Shown one piece after another: positions 23,716-32,274 of a stretch of 64,000 nt of DNA; within the stretch, counting starts at the first letter, position 1; each line of letters opens with the position of its first letter. Source of the DNA: Bacillota bacterium (GTDB lineage: Bacteria; Bacillota; Clostridia; Lachnospirales; Lachnospiraceae); the NCBI GenBank assembly GCA_023392535.1, contig JAEVYY010000019.1:186001-250000 (forward strand), in the 5' to 3' direction. Below the pieces are notes generated by a model, which worked only from the letters and a program-made list of their open reading frames with translations, searched no databases and was not told where the DNA came from. The translations under genes and the position numbers were made by a program.

Positions 23716-25233
23716 TTATTCCATTTCAGTTGGTTTAAAATGGCTGACAACAATTTGTACCGACATGTAATCATTTGTATGCTCTTTTGCTAATGTATCA
23801 AATTCTAATTGCAACTGCGTAGGGAACAGCTTATTTCTTAATTCATCCCGACTTTTGCTTTCCAGTATGCTCTGTATTGAATTCTGACAAGCATTGAGCG
23901 TATCATCCCTTTCTCCGACCGTAACTTCTTCTTTGTTAGAAATATTCCAACAAATATCATACGATAACTCTGCGCCATAATACCCGTCATTATCTGTTTT
24001 CTTGTTGCTACCTGTCCCTACTGATAGAATAGGTACGTCATTATTTATTGCGGCACCTAATTCCGTGGTGGCGTAAAGAAGTGTTTGCATAAAATCTACA
24101 TTTTCATCGTTAGGATTATACCCAGTATAGAGAGTCTGTACCCTTTCTACCTGAGAATCAAATTCACTCACATTGAGTTGTCGATATTGAGTTGTCTTTA
24201 AAGACATTAATTCTGTATAATCCTCATCCCTATAGGAAGAATGGTTATCTTTTTTTCCAGATGCGGTATCCTTCTTATCTACTGCTGATGTAGCAAAAAT
24301 TATTGTAACACCTATTACTATTAATACTGTAATAAGGATTGTTATCCTGGAAGTCTTTTTCATCTTCATAATTGAGATGATCCTTTCTTCTATCGCGTTT
24401 TTACTGAAATTGTTCACAAGTGGCATAAAGTAATTCTTCTCCTCCTCCAAACCAATCAACGTCATCGCATAATCTAATTTCGTATTTCCTCCAAATGTTC
24501 GTACAACCGATTCATCACAGGATAATTCTATATCTTGGCTCGCTAATAGATACATCAGCCATACAAGAGGATTGAACCAGTGAACACACAAAGCTGCTGC
24601 CATTATTAATTTTGTCAACGTATCAAATCGCCGAACATGAATAAGTTCATGAGCCAGGATATAATGCAACTTGTTCTTATCCTCCCAATCCGTCTGCTTA
24701 GGCAATAGTATTACAGGTTGGATTATGCCATAGGTCAGAGGGGTAAAGATCCTGTCAGATTGTCTTAATTTTAAGTCTCTCCATATGGAATGCTCTTGAA
24801 TCCACATTTTTATATATAGATTATCTACTGGTAATGCCGTCTTATATTCCCTACGGCTACGCAAATGTGTAACCAGAAAAAACAGCACACAAAGGAGCAA
24901 TCCGATCAACCAGATTATTCGAAAATAAAAGGCCTCATGAAACGGCGCTTCTGTCGATAATATTACGGATTTTGCATGAGCTGAGTTGTTTTGAATAACA
25001 GAAAATTCATTCGATACTAAATTAATTTGCCTTATTTTGCTTGCTAGTGCATGAACGATTGAATACACACTAAACCGGGAACAAATCTTAAAAGGAATCA
25101 GTAAACGGCATAATACAATACCCCATAGAATAGGAAAGAGTCTTTTTGGTAACTTATACAAACATAATACACGTATGAGCACTATTACTAAAATAGAAAT
25201 ACCGGATAAAAAACTCATTCTAAGTAAATTCAT
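23716..25233 (-). CDS. BlaR1/MecR1-type M56 membrane metallopeptidase
   Basis: A 505-residue signal-transducing protease. Membrane helices lie near 10-25, 33-50, 104-122 and 303-322, and the cytoplasmic zinc site is HELIH at 195-199. In BlaR1, ligand binding outside activates this protease, which leads to cleavage of the BlaI repressor. The outer C-terminal part here (about 325-505) lacks the penicillin-binding SxxK/SxN motifs of BlaR1, so the sensed signal is probably not a beta-lactam. It is directly downstream of blaI with a 12-base gap. No beta-lactamase or PBP gene lies nearby. Confidence 0.85.
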   Translation of the reverse strand: MNLLRMSFLSGISILVIVLIRVLCLYKLPKRLFPILWGIVLCRLLIPFKICSRFSVYSIVHALASKIRQINLVSNEFSVIQNNSAHAKSVILSTEAPFHEAFYFRIIWLIGLLLCVLFFLVTHLRSRREYKTALPVDNLYIKMWIQEHSIWRDLKLRQSDRIFTPLTYGIIQPVILLPKQTDWEDKNKLHYILAHELIHVRRFDTLTKLIMAAALCVHWFNPLVWLMYLLASQDIELSCDESVVRTFGGNTKLDYAMTLIGLEEEKNYFMPLVNNFSKNAIEERIISIMKMKKTSRITILITVLIVIGVTIIFATSAVDKKDTASGKKDNHSSYRDEDYTELMSLKTTQYRQLNVSEFDSQVERVQTLYTGYNPNDENVDFMQTLLYATTELGAAINNDVPILSVGTGSNKKTDNDGYYGAELSYDICWNISNKEEVTVGERDDTLNACQNSIQSILESKSRDELRNKLFPTQLQLEFDTLAKEHTNDYMSVQIVVSHFKPTEME

Positions 25234-25245
25234 AGGAATACCTCC

Positions 25246-25605
25246 TTATTTTAACGTATTAACAAGCTTCTTCAGTCTTTCGATTTCATCTTGGGATAAA
25301 TTCTTACGACCTAAAATAGAAGCCACAAGCTGATCTGCCGCTCCATCATACATTTTATTGATGAGTTGTGTAATTTCAACCTCTCTTGCCTGTTCAATTG
25401 AAACGAGAGGATGACAAGTAAAGTTGGGCTCACTGCGTACAATAGCCCCCTTATCAATACACCTTTTAATCAGCGTATACGTTGTTGTTTTACTCCATCC
25501 GACCTGGTCTTTTAAGATTTCTGCAATCTGCTTGGCAGTGCTATCTCCATTTTTCCAGAGCACATCCATAATTTTAAGTTCTGAATCAAATAATTTTATT
25601 TGCAT
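25246..25605 (-). CDS. BlaI/MecI/CopY-type repressor
   Basis: A 119-residue winged-helix repressor (FDSELKIMDVLWKNGDSTAK, then ILKDQVGWSKTTTYTLIKRC) with the dimerising C-terminal helices. BlaI proteins bind palindromic operators and are inactivated when their partner M56 protease is triggered. GGAGT lies before the ATG. A long inverted repeat stands right upstream, so the pair probably represses itself. It forms an operon with the M56 gene. Confidence 0.92.
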   Translation of the reverse strand: MQIKLFDSELKIMDVLWKNGDSTAKQIAEILKDQVGWSKTTTYTLIKRCIDKGAIVRSEPNFTCHPLVSIEQAREVEITQLINKMYDGAADQLVASILGRKNLSQDEIERLKKLVNTLK

Positions 25606-25630
25606 CTTTCAACTCCACTGTACCGCATTT

Positions 25631-25670
25631 TACCGTAGTAGAATACCATTTCTCATATTCTACTATGGTA
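25631..25670. promoter_or_regulatory. BlaI-type operator
   Basis: TACCGTAGTAGAAT and ATTCTACTATGGTA form an inverted repeat with a 12-base spacer, 25 bases before the repressor start. The core GTAGTA/TACTA resembles known BlaI/MecI sites (TACTACA/TGTAGTA). Confidence 0.75.
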
Positions 25671-25735
25671 GAACGAAATTGTAAAGTGAATTTATTTTTA
25701 TCACCCTCTATGACCTATCATAAAAAAAGAGAGCA

Positions 25736-26260
25736 TTAAAGATCAACCGCATATGCAACTAACGAATCTATCGTTTGTTTTTCCTCGAAATTCACTTTTC
25801 TATTGTAAGTCTTAAGAAATTCTTGATCCTCTGCATTTCTCTCTTCTTGAGGTTTTTTTTGAATCATACCTTTCATCATGGCCATCATGCCCCTATGTAG
25901 AGGGCCAAGCTTTCTGTAGTCTATTCCACCTCGTAAATGAAAAATCTTTGTTTTTGCAAGTACATCTTTTGAAAAATTTTTACTAACAATTGCACGATAG
26001 TCAGTTATATCAGGATCCGCTAATCCAACAGTGAACACAATCAACCTTTTACAAGGATTATGAGCCACCAGTTTTACACCAGCAATCCCTCCGGCATATA
26101 GACCTCCTCCATATATGACCGTATCATAATCACAAAGCATTTGCGGTTTTACTTTACTTGCTTCTATCAGGTCAGCATTTAATTCCAAAGCGATCCATTC
26201 CGCATACTTTTTTGTGGAACCATACTTGGATGTGTAGGTAACTAAAATCTTGTCAGACAT
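25736..26260 (-). CDS. Flavodoxin-domain protein
   Basis: A 174-residue FMN-binding protein of the flavodoxin_5/HemG-like type. The phosphate-binding loop is YTSKYGSTKKYAEWI, followed by YGGGLYAGGI. Members carry electrons or act as menaquinone-dependent oxidoreductases. It overlaps the upstream MarR gene by eight bases, so the two form an operon. The role is likely linked to a redox or xenobiotic stress sensed by the MarR protein; that is inference. Confidence 0.88.
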   Translation of the reverse strand: MSDKILVTYTSKYGSTKKYAEWIALELNADLIEASKVKPQMLCDYDTVIYGGGLYAGGIAGVKLVAHNPCKRLIVFTVGLADPDITDYRAIVSKNFSKDVLAKTKIFHLRGGIDYRKLGPLHRGMMAMMKGMIQKKPQEERNAEDQEFLKTYNRKVNFEEKQTIDSLVAYAVDL

Positions 26261-26714
26261 TTTGTTTATCTCCCTTCAGGTTATCTAAATTTTCAAATAG
26301 TTTGATTAAGGATCTGCTTACCTGTTCAATTTCTTGTTTATCCATACCATAGAACATGTCCTCAACAAACTGCATTGCCATTTGTTCATTGTCTTTATCC
26401 CACTGTTCGCATTGAGCACTCGCTGCAATTCTCATAGCTCTGCCATCCTTTTCATCTTGATGAAGTGTTACAAAGCCCTTTTCAGCTAATTTCATCACCA
26501 GCTGCTTTGTATTTTGATGAGAGGTATCGCAAGCCCTAGCAAGCTGTTTTAGCGTAGGGGGATCTTCAAATAATCCCAACACCAAAATGACAAACCACTG
26601 TTTGGAAGTTAAGTCTCTCATTTGTGAATCCATTTTGCTTTGAAGCCGATTGGCAACGCGGAAAAGATAACCAAATACAAGCAGCCTTTTATCCATTTTA
26701 TCTAAATCATACAC
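26253..26714 (-). CDS. MarR-family regulator
   Basis: A 153-residue winged-helix regulator (KQWFVILVLGLFEDPPTLKQ, then LARACDTSHQNTKQLVMKLA and the wing DEKDGRAM). The start is GTG, eight bases after AGGAGG. A perfect 22-base palindrome overlaps the region upstream of the ribosome binding site, so autorepression is likely. It is co-transcribed with the flavodoxin gene, the common pattern in which a MarR protein controls one adjacent enzyme. Confidence 0.92.
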   Translation of the reverse strand: MYDLDKMDKRLLVFGYLFRVANRLQSKMDSQMRDLTSKQWFVILVLGLFEDPPTLKQLARACDTSHQNTKQLVMKLAEKGFVTLHQDEKDGRAMRIAASAQCEQWDKDNEQMAMQFVEDMFYGMDKQEIEQVSRSLIKLFENLDNLKGDKQNV

Positions 26715-26729
26715 TACGTATTCCTCCTA

Positions 26730-26751
26730 TATAGGTAATATATTACCTATA
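26730..26751. promoter_or_regulatory. MarR operator palindrome
   Basis: TATAGGTAATA is followed directly by its exact reverse complement, giving a perfect 22-base palindrome 16 bases from the MarR start codon. Confidence 0.8.
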
Positions 26752-26808
26752 AGGCTAGTATAATCTGTATCCAAATAATTTGTCAATATTTGAATCAAAT
26801 ACATAATC

Positions 26809-27561
26809 TTATATTTGGTAGCAATTTTTTATGGACTCTATCACCTCCTGGTAGGTAACTCCACGTATTCCCAATGTATTCAGATCCACTGTTTCATTTT
26901 TATTTTCTTCTAAAAATCGAATTGCATCTGCCTTCACTGGTCCTGTGATCTTAACATTAACTTCCACCCTCATATTAACAGCAAGTCTTAAGATATCATT
27001 TTTATGTTTCTTAATATTTTTGATATCCACATTATCCCCATTTGCCTTTCTTTCAGTTAAATCCAGCCATGCTTTCATTTTAAATAGAATCAAATATTCT
27101 AATTTTAAGACAGATAATCCATCAATCAAGAGTACACCGTCTGTAAGCAAAAAGTAATACGCATCATCTAATAAAATAGCAGATAAACTAATGGTTTCAT
27201 CACTTATGTGCAATGGAACCAACCTACTTTCTATGTTTTTAAAATAATTTGGCTTACTTCCAAAAAGTTCTATCATATATGGAAATTCTTTATTTTCAGG
27301 TTTTTCGAACCGATAAAATTGATTTTTTTTGGTCCCTTTATTGATATGTTTATACTTGCCGGCTTCAATAAATGAAAGGAATTTTTCGGTAAAAGATTCA
27401 TTCATTACCTCTATCAGCAGTACCATATCCAGATCTTTTGTCTGGCGGAAATCAACTCCCATTCTACCAAGAATAATATCGCAGGCTGTTCCACCGATAA
27501 ATACATATTGACCGGAATATTCTCCGAAGTACTCCCTGAATTTTTCTATTCCCCGAACCAC
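26809..27561 (-). CDS. AbiEii-like nucleotidyltransferase (putative toxin)
   Basis: A 250-residue protein of the nucleotidyltransferase superfamily. The fold signature is FIGGTACDI (Gly23-Gly24) followed by TKDLDMVLL with the metal-binding Asp43-x-Asp45. This resembles AbiEii/DUF1814 proteins, toxins of type IV toxin-antitoxin and abortive-infection systems that transfer nucleotides to an RNA or protein target. It overlaps the upstream winged-helix gene by 16 bases, the tight coupling seen in toxin-antitoxin operons. It could instead be an antibiotic-type nucleotidyltransferase, but the context favours a toxin. Confidence 0.75.
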   Translation of the reverse strand: MVRGIEKFREYFGEYSGQYVFIGGTACDIILGRMGVDFRQTKDLDMVLLIEVMNESFTEKFLSFIEAGKYKHINKGTKKNQFYRFEKPENKEFPYMIELFGSKPNYFKNIESRLVPLHISDETISLSAILLDDAYYFLLTDGVLLIDGLSVLKLEYLILFKMKAWLDLTERKANGDNVDIKNIKKHKNDILRLAVNMRVEVNVKITGPVKADAIRFLEENKNETVDLNTLGIRGVTYQEVIESIKNCYQI

Positions 27562-28520
27562 TCTGTATCCTCCATTAGTTCTTCGATTGCAAGTTCAATT
27601 CTATCATCTCTTTTATCAAGTGAACTGATCAAAGAAATGGGATCAATGTAATTATTCTTTGCAAGAAGTCCTATATCATATTTCATAATTTGTACTTCTG
27701 GCAATAACTCTTCCAATGCTATCTCTCTTGTTACTTGTATCTCTTTCAGTAAAACTTCTGCTTTAGCATCGGCAGCATATACCATTTGTTTTGGTTCACC
27801 AAGCATAGTTTGCTCTCCTAAAGCTGTCAGACCACTTTTATATAAGGTTAATTCATAAGGAATCTCTGAAATATATAGAACTTTCTTAATAGGATCGGAA
27901 AGATATTCTTTTCCCCTCTTAAAATAATTTTCCTTATCGATCCTTTCAAAATATTTTTTTCTTCCGGTTTTTCCACCGATCTTATAATTTACGATACCTA
28001 TTCTTTTGAGTTCATTCATTCCCCGAACTGTTGTCATAGAAGAAATATTTAATTTTTCAGTCAGTTCTTCTACTTCAAATTCCTTTTTTTGAGCATACAG
28101 AATGTAGAGATATATTAGTTGTGTTGCTGGAGTAAACTTCTCATGGTATGGATTATCAGATGCATTGTATTTTACTTTATTTAAATGTAAGGAGACAAAC
28201 GGCAAATACAACTGATTGACAGAAACAAAGGGAATTCTCTCCTGCAACATCTTTTTAATTCGGTATCCCGATAATTCCTGTAAGAATAAAGCGACTGGTA
28301 TATTTACCTGCTCTTCTATTAGTGCTATCTGTGTTTTTAATTTCTGTACCGTCTGCTGTTCATAAGGACATACTAATAAGAAATTGGCATCTACTATGGT
28401 CACCATATAATATTGAAAACTTCCAACTAAATATAAGCTAAGTTTATTTTTTGAATCCCACTTACAAATAGATGCATGATCATCGATACTCTTTTGCAAA
28501 TATTCTAAAATTTCATCCAT
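27546..28520 (-). CDS. Winged-helix protein, putative antitoxin of the AbiE-like pair
   Basis: A 324-residue protein with a winged helix in the middle (about residues 140-190, FEVEELTEKLNISSMTTVRG then LKRIGIVNYKIGGKTGRKKY). The N-terminal 120 residues have no recognised motif, and a C-terminal part follows. It differs from the usual AbiEi in having its helix-turn-helix in the centre. AAGGAGG precedes the ATG. A palindrome covers its promoter, so it probably represses itself. Position, overlap and DNA-binding domain all fit an antitoxin, but this is inference. Confidence 0.65.
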   Translation of the reverse strand: MDEILEYLQKSIDDHASICKWDSKNKLSLYLVGSFQYYMVTIVDANFLLVCPYEQQTVQKLKTQIALIEEQVNIPVALFLQELSGYRIKKMLQERIPFVSVNQLYLPFVSLHLNKVKYNASDNPYHEKFTPATQLIYLYILYAQKKEFEVEELTEKLNISSMTTVRGMNELKRIGIVNYKIGGKTGRKKYFERIDKENYFKRGKEYLSDPIKKVLYISEIPYELTLYKSGLTALGEQTMLGEPKQMVYAADAKAEVLLKEIQVTREIALEELLPEVQIMKYDIGLLAKNNYIDPISLISSLDKRDDRIELAIEELMEDTEWFGE

Positions 28521-28540
28521 AATAAATCACCTCCTTATAT

Positions 28541-28569
28541 ATATTATCATTACAATGTTATATTGTAAA
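28541..28569 (-). promoter_or_regulatory. Promoter and operator of the AbiE-like pair
   Basis: On the minus strand TTTACA and TAATAT are 17 bases apart. The perfect inverted repeat TTACAAT-N5-ATTGTAA (28550-28568) covers the -35 box and spacer, the expected place for autorepression. Confidence 0.65.
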
Positions 28570-28601
28570 TATTTATGTTTTATTTAAAAATTATAAAGTA
28601 C

Positions 28602-28666
28602 TTGACCTGTCGTAGTAATTATGCTATATTTATACTACGTCAATCGTAGTACTATAGACGTAGTAC
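28602..28666 (+). promoter_or_regulatory. Promoter and clustered operators of the PadR gene
   Basis: TTGACC and TATATT are 17 bases apart. CGTAGTA occurs in the spacer (28611), and TACTACG-TCAAT-CGTAGTA forms a perfect inverted repeat (28633-28651) at the start site. Further ACGTAGT copies follow near 28658 and 28714. These look like binding sites for the PadR protein encoded next. Confidence 0.72.
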
Positions 28667-28771
28667 TTATTCGTATATAAACCAATATAATGACCATTAC
28701 AAATATATCATTGACGTAGTTCTAAGATTAATACGTGCTAGTTATAACTTTCTCAAGAGGGAGGTAACAGA

Positions 28772-29098
28772 TTGATAAGCAGTGATGTGATCCGAGGTTA
28801 CAATGACACCATAATTTTATATCTTTTATCGCAGAATGATTCTTATGGATATGAAATTTCAAAGAGTATTCGGGAAATTTCGGAAGAAAAATATATTATA
28901 AAAGAAACGACCCTATACTCCGCGTTCTCCAGGTTGGAAAAAAACGGGTATATTACATCATATTTCGGAGACGAAACAAATGGGAAACGACGTACCTATT
29001 ATAAAATAACAGAAAGAGGGCGATGTTACTACTATGAAAAGTGCGCAGAATGGCAGCTTACAAAAGAAGTTATAGATAAATTTATAGAGATTAAATAA
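28772..29098 (+). CDS. PadR-family regulator
   Basis: A 108-residue winged-helix repressor with the PadR core NDSYGYEISKSIREIS, KETTLYSAFSRLEKNGYIT and the wing NGKRRTYYKITERG. The start is TTG, eight bases after GGAGG. PadR proteins respond to phenolics, drugs or envelope stress. The gene is followed by a membrane protein with a permease-prefix domain, the common PadR-DUF1700/HAAS pairing. Repeated CGTAGTA sites in its own promoter suggest autoregulation. Confidence 0.92.
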   Translation: MISSDVIRGYNDTIILYLLSQNDSYGYEISKSIREISEEKYIIKETTLYSAFSRLEKNGYITSYFGDETNGKRRTYYKITERGRCYYYEKCAEWQLTKEVIDKFIEIK

Positions 29099-29144
29099 TA
29101 CAAAATGGTATTTATCAAAAGGAAAACCAGGAGGGAATCATTCA

Positions 29145-30119
29145 ATGGAAACGATTAAAAATTATCTTGATACCATGTTTACCGGTCTGCCTAAGACCGC
29201 TGATATGATTAAACTAAAAGAAGATTTATTCCTTAATATGGAGGAAAAATACAATGCACTGAAACAAAGCGGAAAGAGTGAAAACGAAGCTATCGGAATC
29301 GTCATATCCGAATTTGGGAATATTGATGAACTTCTCAAGGAATTCGGCATTGATCGTAACACAAATAAAGGCGAAGAGTTTTTACCTCTTATTACACTAC
29401 CAGAAGCAGAAAAAATACTTCGCGACAAGAAGTTCTATGGAAATATCATAGCATGCGGCGTATTTTTATGTATCACGGCACCTGCTGTAATTTTTATCAT
29501 ATTAATGAGGTTAGGCAGTTCGTTCGATACCCTTGATCGCTCTTCCCTACTCATATTATTCCCTTTCTTTTTAATGATTGCCTTTGCGGTATCACTTTTT
29601 ATTCTAAGTGGTTACCAATTGCAGAAATATGAATACCTCAAAAAACCATTTACATTAGATTATAATGTAAAAGCATTCGTATCCGAGAAAAAAGAACGTT
29701 TTCAAATGTATTATATTCTGCAAATTATTATGGGAGTAATGCTTTGCATTCTCTCTCCTTTAACGATTATAACCCTACAGTTCATTGATCATTCAAATAC
29801 AAAATATGATAGTTTTGGCGCAGCACTCTTTTTATTATTTATTGCCATTGGTGTTTTTTTGTTTATTCATTCTGGTTGTATTATGGATAGCTATAAAGAG
29901 TTATTGCAAGAAGAAGAATTCTCTTACAAAAGTAAAGAAAAAAACAAATTGATAGAAACAGCTGCTTCTGTTTTCTGGCCTTTGGTCACTGCTGGGTATC
30001 TTCTTTGGAGTTTTTTAAGTCAAGATTGGGGAACTACCTGGATCGTATGGCCTATTACCGGTATACTTTTCGGTTCCTTTACTGCCGTATGCCACGCTAT
30101 GAACAAAAATACTAAATGA
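29145..30119 (+). CDS. HAAS/permease-prefix-domain membrane protein
   Basis: A 324-residue membrane protein. The first 75 residues are the helical HAAS/permease-prefix domain (LKEDLFLNMEEKYNALKQSG, then ENEAIGIVISEFGNIDELL). Six to seven membrane helices follow from about residue 100. Such proteins are usually encoded next to a PadR regulator and are thought to act in envelope stress sensing. CAGGAGGG precedes the ATG. A terminator follows. Confidence 0.85.
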   Translation: METIKNYLDTMFTGLPKTADMIKLKEDLFLNMEEKYNALKQSGKSENEAIGIVISEFGNIDELLKEFGIDRNTNKGEEFLPLITLPEAEKILRDKKFYGNIIACGVFLCITAPAVIFIILMRLGSSFDTLDRSSLLILFPFFLMIAFAVSLFILSGYQLQKYEYLKKPFTLDYNVKAFVSEKKERFQMYYILQIIMGVMLCILSPLTIITLQFIDHSNTKYDSFGAALFLLFIAIGVFLFIHSGCIMDSYKELLQEEEFSYKSKEKNKLIETAASVFWPLVTAGYLLWSFLSQDWGTTWIVWPITGILFGSFTAVCHAMNKNTK

Positions 30120-30122
30120 ATT

Positions 30123-30158
30123 TACAGAGGCTACTTCAACATGAAATAGCCTCTGTTT
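30123..30158 (+). terminator. Terminator after the PadR operon
   Basis: ACAGAGGCTA pairs with TAGCCTCTGT around 13 bases and is followed by TTTT. The end of the convergent BtrH-like gene lies within this hairpin. Confidence 0.85.
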
Positions 30159-31245
30159 TCGTATGAGAAATCTTATTAATAAGCTTATTATTTATATCTT
30201 CGTAAACAATATCATCATAAATCATTATGTTTTGAATATAGTCGACATACTGCGTATCGAAATTATAATTTTGCGCATACCATTGTTTAGACAAATAATG
30301 ATTGAAGTTACTCACCGTTTTTATAGAATTTTTTAAATGATTTATTATATCTTCTACAATATCCAATGGAGCAAAATTTTCCTTTAGATAACAAGCCAAG
30401 AATTCTCTTGATAGCTGCATTTCCCACAAACGCCAGTTTAAGATCGTATATAAATTTTTATCCGATGCATGAACTTCCGTTACGGTATCTAATAATGACC
30501 GTTGATCGAACTGACAAATATGAATTAGCTCTTCGAGAGCCTTCCGTCCAAGTAAAACCGTTTTGTCATCTACACAATACTCCGCATTATAATGATTGCA
30601 TATACTTTTAAATAGCATTCTATCCCATTTCATTACATTGTCCATGCTATGGTTTTTCAAACTAACTGTATAAATATTTGTTGTTTCGTTTAATGCTTTT
30701 TCGAAGGTATTGGCATCAATAATTCCTATATCACCCTTATATTTTCTGATTTTACTTTTATCTTTATTAAGATGTGTTTTTCCTTCAACATAATAATAAT
30801 TTTCATTGTCATAATGAATTAGCAGAAAACCATGTATATTAACTGCACTGAAATCTTTATGTAATGGGTCATAAAATCTAGAAAATGGTAAATATAACAT
30901 ATCAGGACATACAAGTAACATCTCATGGTCTAACAATGTTCTTATCGTTTTTATTGGGTCATTGCTTTTATAATTTTTATATTGGATAAAAGAATTTATC
31001 AGCTTAAGTGAAAGATCTTCGACGTTATACAATCTATTTATATCCAAGTCGCATATATCATTTTTTTCATTCTTTACTAATTTGAGTGAAAGATCTTCCA
31101 AAAAATATGGCGTATAATATTCCATCTTATATTTATTTTTTAAAATTAAATAAGTCGTACTGCGAAGACAATTTAGTGATGTAGCGATGCTATCCTCCAC
31201 ACCATTTTGATTGATATAGGGATAATTTAAAAATAATTTTGACAT
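30136..31245 (-). CDS. BtrH/C39-like protein, third gene of the adenylation cassette
   Basis: A 369-residue protein with no confident family. Residues about 120-190 (LLVCPDMLYLPFSRFYDPLH, HGFLLIHYDNENYYYVEG, GDIGIIDANTFEKAL) resemble the core of BtrH-type and C39-like cysteine enzymes: an aromatic-rich loop, a histidine in a strand followed by HYDNE, and an aspartate further on. Candidate cysteine nucleophiles include the one in SLNCLRSTTYL. BtrH transfers an acyl group from a carrier protein to an aminoglycoside, and a transferase acting on the carrier encoded upstream would fit. The rest is helical. It follows its neighbour by 17 bases. Function is inferred from weak similarity and context. 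Confidence 0.5.
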   Translation of the reverse strand: MSKLFLNYPYINQNGVEDSIATSLNCLRSTTYLILKNKYKMEYYTPYFLEDLSLKLVKNEKNDICDLDINRLYNVEDLSLKLINSFIQYKNYKSNDPIKTIRTLLDHEMLLVCPDMLYLPFSRFYDPLHKDFSAVNIHGFLLIHYDNENYYYVEGKTHLNKDKSKIRKYKGDIGIIDANTFEKALNETTNIYTVSLKNHSMDNVMKWDRMLFKSICNHYNAEYCVDDKTVLLGRKALEELIHICQFDQRSLLDTVTEVHASDKNLYTILNWRLWEMQLSREFLACYLKENFAPLDIVEDIINHLKNSIKTVSNFNHYLSKQWYAQNYNFDTQYVDYIQNIMIYDDIVYEDINNKLINKISHTKTEAISC

Positions 31246-31262
31246 AAAGAGCCTCCTTATTA

Positions 31263-32273
31263 TCAGGAAAGTTTAGAAAGCAATTTTTTTAATATTACTA
31301 CTTCTTCTGCCCTAATCTGCCGCAGAATAGAAATGATTTTTGTAAGGTATGAGGAATTCTTTTTATATTTGTATACCAACATAATACTAAGCAATGTTTT
31401 TGCATCATTCTCAATCTTTTTATAAGCTTTCAGACAATTATCCAAATTTTGGTATTTTTCTATTTCAATAAGGTAATTGATCCTATCTCTCATACATTTT
31501 TTATGTTCCCATAACAAAAAAGGAATTCGCGCATCATATTTCACCTGTTCAGCAGATAGAAGTTGATAGTATTCAATAAGTGAATCATATATTTTTATTC
31601 CAAATACAAATTTATTTGTGGGATTATGAAAAGATCGATATCTCATATCTGAGTTGCCGGAATCCAGATACTCAGATATAAGTTCAATGACCACTTGTAT
31701 ATCAAAGTAGTACTTAGCTTCAGGATTATACTGAAACAAAAAAATTCTGTCGTTCCATAACTGTCTCAGATCGTCTGCCTTAGATAGAAAAGCATCCTGA
31801 AATGCACGATAGCTGATGAGACTGGTAGCAAATTGTTCTTTGTCATCATAACCCAGTATCTGAAATTCTTTCTTTTCATCATCGTACCCAAAGACAAAAA
31901 TATCATGTATAAAATGATGTTTTCTATACATCGGCCTGTCAGGCATATAGTACTCGTCTGCAAAGCTATAAAAATAGTAACCATCGTTGATTGCTGAAAT
32001 GATATAATCTATACCATTGATTGGATTCTTAACAAATGATCCCCAATCCAGACACTGCGTTCTCAAAAATGGAATTTGAAATTCTTGGTTCGGTTTAAAA
32101 AACTCAAGAAATGGAGTTCCATCGTTATAGATTTTATTATTACAACATAACTGAATATAATTACAATAAAACCATGGTTTATAATCCTCTTTCACAGACA
32201 GAATACTGAGTGGATAAGCGTCATATAGAAAACATTTAACAGGCGGTTCACCCAATGGTAATTTTTTTCTCAT
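31263..32273 (-). CDS. BtrH/C39-like protein, second gene of the adenylation cassette
   Basis: A 336-residue protein starting KLPLGEPPVKCFLYDAYPLS. Its core INDGYYFYSFADEYYMPDRP, then HHFIHDIFVFGYDD and FQILGYDD matches the layout of BtrH-N/C39-like folds, with a histidine-rich strand, GYDD and a second aspartate. Cysteines in WFYCNYIQLCC could provide a nucleophile. The C-terminal 120 residues are helical. It starts one base after the stop of the adenylation-carrier gene, so the two are translationally coupled and probably act on the same carrier-bound amino acid. It is related in layout but not closely in sequence to the next gene. Confidence 0.55.
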   Translation of the reverse strand: MRKKLPLGEPPVKCFLYDAYPLSILSVKEDYKPWFYCNYIQLCCNNKIYNDGTPFLEFFKPNQEFQIPFLRTQCLDWGSFVKNPINGIDYIISAINDGYYFYSFADEYYMPDRPMYRKHHFIHDIFVFGYDDEKKEFQILGYDDKEQFATSLISYRAFQDAFLSKADDLRQLWNDRIFLFQYNPEAKYYFDIQVVIELISEYLDSGNSDMRYRSFHNPTNKFVFGIKIYDSLIEYYQLLSAEQVKYDARIPFLLWEHKKCMRDRINYLIEIEKYQNLDNCLKAYKKIENDAKTLLSIMLVYKYKKNSSYLTKIISILRQIRAEEVVILKKLLSKLS

Positions 32274-32274
32274 T

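Noticed and set aside
23716..25605. A beta-lactam resistance locus.
   Set aside because: The BlaI and M56 proteins are real, but no beta-lactamase or PBP gene is present and the sensor part lacks penicillin-binding motifs.
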